Below the pieces are notes generated by a model. The model saw nothing but the letters and a program-made list of their open reading frames with translations. It did not search any database and had not been told where the DNA came from. A DNA stretch of 64,000 bases from Alopecurus myosuroides (lineage: Eukaryota > Streptophyta > Magnoliopsida > Poales > Poaceae), in assembly GCA_028641055.1 (NCBI GenBank), contig JAPCYS010003698.1, positions 1 through 64,000 on the forward strand, written 5' to 3'. Position 1 is the stretch's first letter. Every line of letters begins with the position of its first letter. The position numbers were made by a program, and so were the translations under genes. Positions 49,358 through 59,757 of this stretch are shown piece by piece.

Positions 49358-52300
49358 TGTATAAATTAAAATTCTAAATATATTATGTCATATTTGATCT
49401 ACAAATAAAAAAGTTACTACCTCTAAATAGCTAAAAATACACCTCTTTTGAAAAAGACAAATTTCTGCCGATTCCGCTAAAACCGGGCCAAATTTGAACT
49501 ACAGGTGCCTCATAGTTTGCTCATGATTTTTTGTAAAAATCATTTTTAGGTAGCCAAGTACCTATTTCAACATAGATACACCAAGAGTTCATCAAGATTC
49601 AACACCTAAGTACTAACAGTCATGTCCCCCGTTTTGACCGTTTTCCGAAACCAGCTTTGAAAATTACAGAAAATTCAAAAAAACTCGAAACGATGCAAGA
49701 CCTTCACGTGGTGTTGTTATATCTGTCCTAGTATCCACCAAAAATAATAAACTTGGAATAAGACAATTTGGTGGAAAATGTGTTCACAGAAATGAGCTAT
49801 CTCGTACGAAGATTCATGGCTTTCGAGCGAAATGACGGATGTTTTGGCCATATCCATGGCATAGTTTGTTTATGTGACCATGTTCCACACAAAGATGCAT
49901 ATTGGTACAACTAACAATGTTTACGAAGAAAGTTTTATTTTTCGTTGAATAAAAACACCATTTTCTATTTCCGGAGTGTCAAAACTGGGTTTTTTTGTGA
50001 AGCACATACACAAAATATGTTGCAAAAACGTACAAAGTAAAATTCTAAATATATTATGTCATATTATATCTACAAATAACAAATTTAATACCTCTCAATA
50101 GCTCAAAATACACCTCTTTCGAAAAAGACAAATTTCAGCCGATTCCGCTGAAACCGGGCCAAATTTGAACTACAGGTGCCTCGTAGTTTTCTCTTTATTT
50201 TTTAAAAAATAATTTTTAGGTACCCAAGTACCAATTTAACATAGATATACCAATGGTGCATCAAGATTCAACCCCTATGTACTAACGGTCATGTCCCCCG
50301 TTTTGACCGTATTTTGAAACCGGCTTAGAAAATTCCAGAAAATTCAAAAAAACTCGAAACATTGCAAGACCTTCGCGTGGTGTTGTTATATATGTCCTAG
50401 TATCCACCAAAAATAATAAACTTGGAATACGACAATTTGGTTGAAAATGTGTTCACATAAATAAGCTATCTCGTACGAAGATTCATGGCTTTCGGGCGAA
50501 ATGACGGATGTTTTGGCCACATCCATGGCATAGTTTGTTTAAATGTGACCATATTCCACACAAAGGTGCATATTGGAACAACGAACAATGTTGACGAAGA
50601 AAGTTTTATTTTTCGTTGAATAAAAACACCATTTTCCATTCCCGTAGTGTCAAAACTGGGTTTTTTTGTGAAGCACATACACAAAATATGTTGCAAAAAT
50701 GTACAAAGTAAAATTCTACATATATTATGTCATATTATATCTACAAATAACAAATTTAATACCTCTCAATAGCTCAAAATACACCTCTTTCGAAAAAGAC
50801 AAATTTCAGCCGATTCCGCTGAAACCGGGCCAAATTTGAACTACAGGTGCCTCGTAGTTTTCTCTCTATTTTTTTAAAAAAATCATTTTTAGGTACCCAA
50901 GTACCTATTTCAACATATATATACCAATAGTTCATCAAGATTCAACCCCTAGGTACTAACGGTCATGTCCCCCGTTTTGACCGTATTTTGAAACCGCCTT
51001 AGAAAATTCCAGAAAATTCAAAAAACCTCGAAATGATGCAAGACCTTCGCGTGGTGTTGTTATATATGTCCTAGTATCCACCCAAAATAATAAACTTGGA
51101 ATACGACAATTTGGTTGAAAATGTGTTCACATAAATAAGCTATCTCGTACGAAGATTCATGGCTTTCGGGCGAAATGACGGATGTTTTGGCCACATCCAT
51201 GGCATAATTTGTTTAAATGTGACCAGATTCCACACAAAGGTGCATATTGGAACAACGAACAATGTTGACGAAGAAAGTTTTATTTTTCGTTGAATAAAAA
51301 CACCATTTTCCATTCCCGGAGTGTCAAAACTGGGTTTTTTTTGTGAAGCACATACACAAATTATGTTGCAAAAATGTACAAAGTAAAATTCTAAATATAT
51401 TATGTCATATTATATCTACAAATAACAAATTTAATATCTCTCAATAGCTCAAAATACACCTCTTTCGAAAAAGACAAATTTGAGCCGATTCCGTTGAAAC
51501 CGGGCCAAACTTGAACTACAGGTGCCTCGTACTTTCTGTTTATTTTTTGAAAAAAGCATTTTTAGGTACCCAAGTACCAATTTCAACATAGATATACCAA
51601 TAGTGCATCAAGATTCAACCCCTAGGCTAACGGTCATGTCCCCCGTTTTGACCGTATTTCGAAACCGGCTTAGAAAATTCCAGAAAATTCAAAAAAACTC
51701 GAAACGATGCAAGACCTTCGCGTGGTGTTGTTATATATTTCCTAGTATCCACCAAAGATAATAAACTTGGAATACAACAATTTGGTTGAAAATGTGTTCA
51801 CATAAATAAGCTATCTCGTACGAAGATTCATTGCTTTCGGGCGAAATGACGGATGTTTTGGCCATATCCATGGCATAGTTTGTTTAAATGTGACCATATT
51901 CCACACAAAGATGCATATTGTAACAACGAACAATGTTTACGAAGAAAGTTTTATTTTTCGTTGAATAAAAACACCATTTTCCATTCCCGTGTCAAAACTG
52001 GGTTTTTTGTGAAGCACATACACAAAATATGTTGCAAAAATGTACAAAGTAAAATTATAAATATATTATGTCATATTATATCTACAAATAACAAATTTAA
52101 TACCTCTCAATATCTCAAAATACACCTCTTTCGAAAAAGACAAATTTCAGCCGATTCCGCTGAAACCGGGCCAAATTTGAACTACAGGTGCCTCGTCGTT
52201 TTCTTTATTTTTTGAAAAAAGCATTTTTAGGTACCCAAGTACCTATTTCAACATAGATATACCAATAGTTCATCAAGATTCAACCCTAGGTACTAACGGT

Positions 52301-52710
52301 TAGGTCCCCCGTTTTGACCGTATTTTGAAACCGGCTTAGAAAATTCCAGAAAATTCAAAAAACCTCGAAACGATGCAAGACCTTCGCGTGGTGTTGTTAT
52401 ATATGTCCTAGTATCTACCAAAAATAATAAACTTGGAATACGACAATTTGGTCGAAAATGTGTTCACATAAATAAGCTATCTCGTACGAAGATTCATGGC
52501 TTTCGGGCGAAATGACGGATGTTTTGGCCACATCCATGGCATAGTTTGTTTAAATGTTACCATATTACACACAAAGGTGCATATTGGAACAACGAACAAT
52601 GTTGACGAAGAAAGTTTTATTTTTCGTTGAATAAAAACACCATTTTCCATTCCCGGAGTGTCAAAACTGGGTTTTTTTGTGAAGCACATACACAAATTAT
52701 GTTGCAAAAA
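49358..52710. repeat. Higher-order block 1 of the array (five monomers)
   Basis: 3353 bp, starting with a distinctive monomer variant (TGTATAAATTAAAATTCTAA). The same variant recurs at 52711, and the monomer-specific changes that follow recur in the same order. Confidence 0.85.
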
Positions 52711-55700
52711 TGTATAAATTAAAATTCTAAATATATTATGTCATATTTGATCTACAAATAAAAAAGTTACTACCTCTAAATAGCTAAAAATACACCTCTT
52801 TTGAAAAAGACAAATTTCTGCCGATTCCGCTAAAACCGGGCCAAATTTGAACTACAGGTGCCTCATAGTTTGCTCATGATTTTTTGTAAAAATCATTTTT
52901 AGGTAGCCAAGTACCTATTTCAACATAGATACACCAAGAGTTCATCAAGATTCAACACCTAAGTACTAACAGTCATGTCCCCCGTTTTGACCGTTTTCCG
53001 AAACCAGCTTTGAAAATTACAGAAAATTCAAAAAAACTCGAAACGATGCAAGACCTTCACGTGGTGTTGTTATATCTGTCCTAGTATCCACCAAAAATAA
53101 TAAACTTGGAATAAGACAATTTGGTGGAAAATGTGTTCACAGAAATGAGCTATCTCGTACGAAGATTCATGGCTTTCGAGCGAAATGACGGATGTTTTGG
53201 CCATATCCATGGCATTTTGTTTAAATGTGACCATGTTCCACACAAAGATGCATATTGGTACAACTAACAATGTTTACGAAGAAAGTTTTATTTTTCGTTG
53301 AATAAAAACACCATTTTCTATTTCCGGAGTGTCAAAACTGGGTTTTTTTGTGAAGCACATACACAAAATATGTTGCAAAAACGTACAAAGTAAAATTCTA
53401 AATATATTATGTCATATTATATCTACAAATAACAAATTTAATACCTCTCAATAGCTCAAAATACACCTCTTTCGAAAAAGACAAATTTCAGCCGATTCCG
53501 CTGAAACCGGGCCAAATTTGAACTACAGGTGCCTCGTAGTTTTCTCTTTATTTTTTAAAAAATAATTTTTAGGTACCCAAGTACCAATTTAACATAGATA
53601 TACCAATGGTGCATCAAGATTCAACCCCTATGTACTAACGGTCATGTCCCCCGTTTTGACCGTATTTTGAAACCGGCTTAGAAAATTCCAGAAAATTCAA
53701 AAAAACTCGAAACATTGCAAGACCTTCGCGTGGTGTTGTTATATATGTCCTAGTATCCACCAAAAATAATAAACTTGGAATACGACAATTTGGTTGAAAA
53801 TGTGTTCACATAAATAAGCTATCTCGTACGAAGATTCATGGCTTTCGGGCGAAATGACGGATGTTTTGGCCACATCCATGGCATAGTTTGTTTAAATGTG
53901 ACCATATTCCACACAAAGGTGCATATTGGAACAACGAACAATGTTGACGAAGAAAGTTTTATTTTTCGTTGAATAAAAACACCATTTTCCATTCCCGTAG
54001 TGTCAAAACTGGGTTTTTTTGTGAAGCACATACACAAAATATGTTGCAAAAATGTACAAAGTAAAATTCTACATATATTATGTCATATTATATCTACAAA
54101 TAACAAATTTAATACCTCTCAATAGCTCAAAATACACCTCTTTCGAAAAAGACAAATTTCAGCCGATTCCGCTGAAACCGGGCCATATTTGAACTACAGC
54201 TGCCTCGTAGTTTTCTCTCTATTTTTTTAAAAAAATCATTTTTAGGTACCCAAGTACCTATTTCAACATATATATACCAATAGTTCATCAAGATTCAACC
54301 CCTAGGTACTAACGGTCTGTCCCCCGTTTTGACCGTATTTTGAAACCGCCTTAGAAAATTCCAGAAAATTCAAAAAACCTCGAAATGATGCAAGACCTTC
54401 GCGTGGTGTTGTTATATATGTCCTAGTATCCACCCAAAATAATAAACTTGGAATACGACAATTTGGTTGAAAATGTGTTCACATAAATAAGCTATCTCGT
54501 ACGAAGATTCATGGCTTTCGGGCGAAATGACGGATGTTTTGGCCACATCCATGGCATAATTTGTTTAAATGTGACCAGATTCCACACAAAGGTGCATATT
54601 GGAACAACGAACAATGTTGACGAAGAAAGTTTTATTTTTCGTTGAATAAAAACACCATTTTCCATTCCCGGAGTGTCAAAACTGGGTTTTTTTTGTGAAG
54701 CACATACACAAATTATGTTGCAAAAATGTACAAAGTAAAATTCTAAAATATTATGTCATATTATATCTACAAATAACAAATTTAATCTCTCAATAGCTCA
54801 AAATACACCTCTTTCGAAAAAGACAAATTTGAGCCGATTCCGTTGAAACCGGGCCAAACTTGAACTACAGGTGCCTCGTACTTTTCTGTTTATTTTTTGA
54901 AAAAAGCATTTTTAGGTACCCAAGTACCAATTTCAACATAGATATACCAATAGTGCATCAAGATTCAACCCCTAGGCTAACGGTCATGTCCCCCGTTTTG
55001 ACCGTATTTTGAAACCGGCTTAGAAAATTCCAGAAAATTCAAAAAAACTCGAAACGATGCAAGACCTTCGCGTGGTGTTGTTATATATTTCCTAGTATCC
55101 ACCAAAGATAATAAACTTGGAATACAACAATTTGGTTGAAAATGTGTTCACATAAATAAGCTATCTCGTACGAAGATTCATTGCTTTCGGGCGAAATGAC
55201 GGATGTTTTGGCCATATCCATGGCATAGTTTGTTTAAATGTGACCATATTCCACACAAAGATGCATATTGTAACAACGAACAATGTTTACGAAGAAAGTT
55301 TTATTTTTCGTTGAATAAAAACACCATTTTCCATTCCCGGAGTGTCAAAACTGGGTTTTTTTGTGAAGCACATACACAAAATATGTTGCAAAAATGTACA
55401 AAGTAAAATTATAAATATATTATGTCATATTATATCTACAAATAACAAATTTAATACCTCTCAATATCTCAAAATACACCTCTTTCGAAAAAGACAAATT
55501 TCAGCCGATTCCGCTGAAACCGGGCCAAATTTGAACTACAGGTGCCTCGTCGTTTTCTCTTTATTTTTTGAAAAAAGCATTTTTAGGTACCCAAGTACCT
55601 ATTTCAACATAGATATACCAATAGTTCATCAAGATTCAACCCCTAGGTACTAACGGTTAGGTCCCCCGTTTTGACCGTATTTTGAAACCGGCTTAGAAAA

Positions 55701-56063
55701 TTCCAGAAAATTCAAAAAACCTCGAAACGATGCAAGACCTTCGCGTGGTGTTGTTATATATGTCCTAGTATCTACCAAAAATAATAAACTTGGAATACGA
55801 CAATTTGGTCGAAAATGTGTTCACATAAATAAGCTATCTCGTACGAAGATTCATGGCTTTCGGGCGAAATGACGGATGTTTTGGCCACATCCATGGCATA
55901 GTTTGTTTAAATGTTACCATATTACACACAAAGGTGCATATTGGAACAACGAACAATGTTGACGAAGAAAGTTTTATTTTTCGTTGAATAAAAACACCAT
56001 TTTCCATTCCCGGAGTGTCAAAACTGGGTTTTTTTGTGAAGCACATACACAAATTATGTTGCA
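52711..56063. repeat. Higher-order block 2 of the array (five monomers)
   Basis: Near-identical repeat of block 1. Matching landmarks are offset by 3353, 3353, 3352, 3350 and 3357 bp. The border at 52711 falls in homologous monomer sequence (CACATACACAAA…GTTGCAAAAATGTA), as expected of unequal exchange between monomers. Confidence 0.85.
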
Positions 56064-57035
56064 AAAATGTACAAAGTAAAATTCTAAATATATTATGTCA
56101 TATTATATCTACAAATAACAAATTTAATATCTCTCAATAGCTCAAAATACACCTCTTTCGAAAAAGACAAATTTCAGCCGATTCCGCTGAAACCGGGCCA
56201 AATTTGAACTACAGGTGCCTCGTACTTTTCTCTTTATTTTTTCAAAAAAGCATTTTTAGGTACCCAAGTACCAATTTCAACATAGATATACCAATAGTGC
56301 ATCAAGATTCAACCCCTAGGCTAACGGTCATGTCCCCCGTTTTGACCGTATTTTGAAACTGGCTTAGAAAATTCCAGAAAATTCAAAAAAAACTCGAAAC
56401 GATGCAAGACCTTCGCGTGGTGTTGTTATATATGTCCTAGTATCCACCAAAAATAATAAAATTGGAATACGACAATTTGGTTGAAAATGTGTTCACATAA
56501 ATAAGCTATCTCGTACAAAGATTCATGGCTTTCGGGCGAAATGACGGATGTTTTGGCCACATCCATGGCATAGTTTGTTTAAATGTGACCATAGTCCACA
56601 CAAAGGTGCATATTGGAAAAACGAACAATGTTGACGAAGAAAGTTTTATTTTTCGTTGAATAAAAACACTATTTTCCATTCCCGGAGTGTCAAAACTGGT
56701 TTTTTTGTGAAGCACATACACAAAATATGTTGCAAAAATGTACAAAGTAAAATTATAAATATATTATGTCATATTATATCTACAAATAACAAATTTAATA
56801 CCTCTCAATAGCTCAAAATACACCTCTTTCGAAAAAGACAAATTTCAGCCGATTCCGTTGAAACCGGGCCAAATTTGAACTACAGGTGCCTCGTAGTTTT
56901 CTCTATTTTTTGAAAAAAACCATTTTTAGGTACCCAAGTACCTATTTCAACATAGATATACCAATAGTTCATCAAGATTCAACCCATAGGTACTAACGGT
57001 CATGTCCCCCATTTTGACCGTATTTTGAAATCGAC

Positions 57036-57600
57036 ACACGAAATTGAAAACTTTTGTATGCACCGATGCAGTGCAAACCATTTATGTACTTTTATCGTGT
57101 TCATAGAAGTAGAGCCCTCAAATATGGTTAAATTTTTTTTAAGAGGAGAAGTTGCAATTCTAAGTATATTTGGAAAATAAATTAATTTTTTATGATGGCT
57201 TAGTTCATTCGTCTAAACATTCCGAATTTAAATTATTCAAATATATATTAGTTTAATGAAAATTAGTAGATTACATTTTTATGTACATTTTGACATATTA
57301 TTTATAATTTTTCGAGTTACAAGGAATATTGTATGAATTTCCAAATTTTTATTCAATTTCTGCCATTTTCTGTAATTTTCTGTAATTTCTGCCATATTAT
57401 TTAAACCGTTTTTCACATGGGCCAACCTTAGCCATACCCACTGACCGGGTGGGCCAGCAGGCACACATGACATCTATACAGCTATATGGGCCGTTGGCCC
57501 ATTCGGCGTAACAAAACGAGACAGAGGCCTCACACATTCGTGGCCCAAGCCAATTGATGGAAAGTCCGCTTATAAACCTAAATCGCGGTTCCATACCAGC
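57036..57600. other. AT-rich non-coding stretch in CACTA-2
   Basis: Between the array and the tRNA-like segments. AT-rich, without a convincing ORF or repeat; a short run of TTTCTG(C/T)(A/C)AT(A/T)TT variants occurs near 57356-57400. Confidence 0.5.
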
Positions 57601-57602
57601 AA

Positions 57603-57680
57603 GCGCGAGGTGGCCTGGTGGTAATGCCATCGCTTGGGGCAGGCTAGGTCGTGGGTTCAAGACCCCATTGCCTCCTTATT
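57603..57680 (+). other. tRNA-like segment 1 in CACTA-2
   Basis: TGGCCTGGTGG (57611-57621) resembles a pol III A box and GGTTCAAGACC (57654-57664) is a perfect B box, at a spacing typical of tRNA genes. GAGG at the start can pair with CCTC at the end. The T-arm has one extra base, so this is a degraded tRNA or a tRNA-derived (SINE-like) head. Confidence 0.4.
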
Positions 57681-57761
57681 ATGCAGTTTTGTGCTTATAT
57701 TTCTCATAGGCATAGGGGAACATGTGTATAAATTGCGTTGCGCTCAATATGTATCACGAAT

Positions 57762-57834
57762 GGATCTTTGCCTTGGTGGTTACGGAGTGCGTTGCTCTCG
57801 TGGGAGAGCAGGGTTCGATCCCTGGGTGTCCCCC
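57762..57834 (+). other. tRNA-like segment 2 in CACTA-2
   Basis: TGCCTTGGTGG (57769-57779) and GGTTCGATCCC (57812-57822) match A- and B-box consensus closely; CAGGG/CCCTG can form a T-stem. The acceptor pairing is weak (GGAT with GTCC). It lies 158 bp after segment 1 on the same strand. Confidence 0.4.
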
Positions 57835-57944
57835 CCTATTTTATTTATTTCCACATTATTTCATCCGGATGGACAGTGCCTCCCTGACAGGTGTGGAGCC
57901 TACCTGGTCACTTGTGGGTCCCGCACGAGGTTGAAATTAACAAA

Positions 57945-58065
57945 TGTGCATGACACATAGTCAAAATTGACACGTGAACATGACATGTAGGCAAAAATTG
58001 ACACGTGAACATGACACGTAGGCAAAAATTGACACATGGATATGACACGTTGGCAAAAATCACAA
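57945..58065. repeat. ~36-bp minisatellite near the right end of CACTA-2
   Basis: About four units of the type GACACGTGAACATGACACGT followed by AGGCAAAAATT, with decreasing similarity at both edges. Confidence 0.75.
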
Positions 58066-58273
58066 TCAACAAACGCATGACCAATTAATTTGGTCTTAGT
58101 TAAGAAAAAAAAGGGTCATACACCAGGTATCATGTGCTATGACCATCTTGTTAAAGAAAATCATGACTTTTTTGGCAAAAAAGTCATGTGTTTAGTCCCT
58201 CCCAAACATGTCATGACCAATAGATTAAAAATGGTCATGGATCTATGACTAATTCATCCACGGTCATTAAAAA

Positions 58274-58304
58274 AGGGTCATGTATCAACATATTTCTTGT
58301 AGTG
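58274..58304 (-). repeat. Right terminal inverted repeat of CACTA-2
   Basis: 31 bases identical, inverted, to the left terminus at 45067 (and at 26092), followed by the CAT duplication. Confidence 0.95.
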
Positions 58305-58420
58305 CATTAATCAAATTGGAACTCGGTTGTTGGATGTGCCCGCACATGGCACGACTTTCTCGATGTTGTCTACATGAATGAAAACACCAGGTCCCGGTTC
58401 TTCTTACCGATTTGGAGTGA

Positions 58421-58546
58421 TGGCTTGAAGAGGATGAACACAAGTTCTTTGACCTTGATCTCGAGTACACGGCCGATAAACAGGATGTTGACGCCATCCA
58501 ACTTGCTCACAAGAAGTGTGTAATGGTCTTCCAATGGACAAGCTAA
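58421..58546 (+). pseudogene. 3'-5' exonuclease-like exon remnant
   Basis: The frame WLEEDEHKFFDLDLEYTADK continues to VDAIQLAHKKCVMVFQWTS and a TAA at 58544. It resembles the start of the RNase D / WRN-type exonuclease fold in a family of grass proteins (FDLDLEYT…VAVIQL…VLVFQW), with the first acidic pair DLDLE in place. A TGA at 58418 closes the frame upstream. The remaining catalytic motifs are absent. A dead fragment on the right flank of CACTA-2; I found no matching left half at 45066. Confidence 0.4.
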
Positions 58547-58559
58547 TAGGATAGCAACA

Positions 58560-58880
58560 TGTCCATTTCAATCCTATTTGAAAGACTTATTTTGATTCAT
58601 ACGGGATAGGAAAATTGCATAGGATAGGAACATGTTCTTTTGAATCCTATATGGGAAATATTTTCTTTTGATTCATATATATGTATAGATATGATAGGAA
58701 AATTGCATAGGATAGCAACGCATATGTCCATTTGAATCCTATGGAGAAGAGAGTTTCTTTTGATTCATATAGGATAGGAAAATTGCATAGGATAACATGA
58801 ATCCTATGGGGAGAGAAATTCCTCGTCTTTGACTCATAGGAGAACATGTCCATTTGTATAGGATAGGAAAATTACTAATT
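58560..58880. repeat. ATCCTA/TAGGAT-rich repeat region
   Basis: The block AGGATAGGAAAATT(G) recurs at roughly 58605, 58690, 58769 and 58860, alternating with inverted TTTGAATCCTAT blocks. Short inverted pairs could fold into hairpins. A 49-bp direct repeat (TTCTATTTGTTGTTGCATTG…) follows at about 58892 and 58957. Confidence 0.6.
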
Positions 58881-58989
58881 TTGTTCCGTTTGTTCTATTT
58901 GTTGTTGCATTGAAAGAATATACTTGTTGTGAGGGTATTTAATTTGTTCCATTTATTCTATTTGTTGTTGCATTGAAAGAATATACTTG

Positions 58990-59540
58990 TTGCAGCATTA
59001 TATATGCCAATTAGGGGTACATCTGGCATTGGCAAAAGGCCGGATTACCAGGGTGGCCCGCAGATAATGGAACAAACTCCATTGGGTGGCCCAGTAAGCT
59101 GACACACAGGAAGCCGGATTCTAGAAGAACCCGGCCTATGGCCCAATCGTGGTCCGACTTGGAGAGGAAGTCGGATGTCTTACTTCCAAGACAAGACACT
59201 TACCGTAGTGTTTCTTTCCTGTAAGCCCTAGTGCGGCTATCTATATAAAGTCAGACATTAGCAAAGAACTAGAGAGGATCTGAACTTAGCTAGAAGAAAA
59301 CTCGCCAAGAAGTTGATCCTCGCCGAGTTAGCGAAACCATTCTCACAACTGTACTTTGTATACTTCTGCCTTCAACCCTGATGTAGTGAGATTGCAGGAG
59401 TAGGAACGCCGCCTTAGTTGCGACGTACCGAACCTGGGTAACTCGGTGTTATCGTTTACAGTACTTCCACGTTCTTCCCGCGGTTCTACCAGTAGGCTTA
59501 TGGCATCCCCGTCTATAAGCCCTACTACGATGTCTCGACA
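58990..59540 (+). repeat. LTR (plus orientation), family shared with 62304-62850
   Basis: Aligns, inverted, with 62304-62850. Shared landmarks are AATTAGGGGTAC, AAGCCGGATTCTAGAAGAAC, a TATA box TATATAAA (59242-59249), GAAGTTGATCCTCGCCGAGT and the end GATGTCTCGACA at 59540. No target-site duplication was found, so it is truncated or rearranged. It abuts a Copia RNase H fragment on the right. Confidence 0.65.
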
Positions 59541-59757
59541 GTAGATGTTGCAACGACACTCTGTTTGGAGCTCCCTCCGGCTTACTACAGCGCCATTCAA
59601 AATAACGACGTATCCTAATTTAGATTTTGAGTCATCTGGATCACTGTTGAAACTAGCATCGACATAACCTCTTACGACGAGTTCCTCACTTCCTCCATAG
59701 ACGATAAACATATCCTTAGTTATCTTCATATACTTAAGGATATTCTTAACTGTTATC
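59541..59757 (-). pseudogene. Copia-type RNase H fragment
   Basis: The minus-strand peptide KDMFIVYGGSEELVVRGYVD followed by ASFNSDPDD and LGYVVILNGAVV is the RNase H region of Ty1/copia polyproteins. About 70 codons remain, cut by the LTR at 59540 and by another retroelement remnant at 59758. Confidence 0.75.

Larger units (their letters stand above)
31014..49978. repeat. Copy 2 of the 19-kb tandem duplication
   Basis: 18,965 bp directly following copy 1 in the same orientation. The left edge joins array sequence (…CCGGAGTG) to solo-LTR sequence (CATGCATGAGG…); only TG is shared by the two parents. Its right edge runs on without a break into the rest of CACTA-2. Confidence 0.95.
49090..57035. 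repeat. ~671-bp tandem array, about 12 monomers, inside CACTA-2
   Basis: The landmark GCTATCTCGTACGAAGATTC (small variants) lies at 49123, 49796, 50465, 51139, 51810, 52476, 53149, 53818, 54491, 55160, 55833 and 56505, giving periods of 666-674. All monomers point the same way. Each contains ACCGGGCCAAATTTGAACTA and GACGGATGTTTTGGCCA. The array stops near 57035, where the sequence becomes unrelated AT-rich DNA. It is not one of the satellites I know by sequence. Confidence 0.95.
45067..58304. mobile_element. CACTA-2, complete 13.2-kb element
   Basis: Perfect 31-bp terminal inverted repeats start CACTACAAGAAATATGTTGA at 45067 and, inverted, end at 58304. Both ends are flanked by CAT (45064-45066 and 58305-58307), the 3-bp target-site duplication typical of CACTA elements. 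Subterminal GGTCAT/ATGACC motifs line both ends. The interior holds captured XTH and ALIS-like exons (46867-48145), a GC-rich flank, a tandem array of ~671-bp monomers (49090-57035), an AT-rich stretch (57036-57600), two tRNA-like segments and a 3' minisatellite. No TNP1/TNP2-type transposase is present, so it is non-autonomous. Confidence 0.9.

Noticed and set aside
50466..56745. Repeated 76-79-codon minus-strand ORFs in the ~671-bp array
   Set aside because: They recur because the monomer recurs. The frame is broken in several monomers, the composition is that of AT-rich repeat DNA, and there is no start context or domain.
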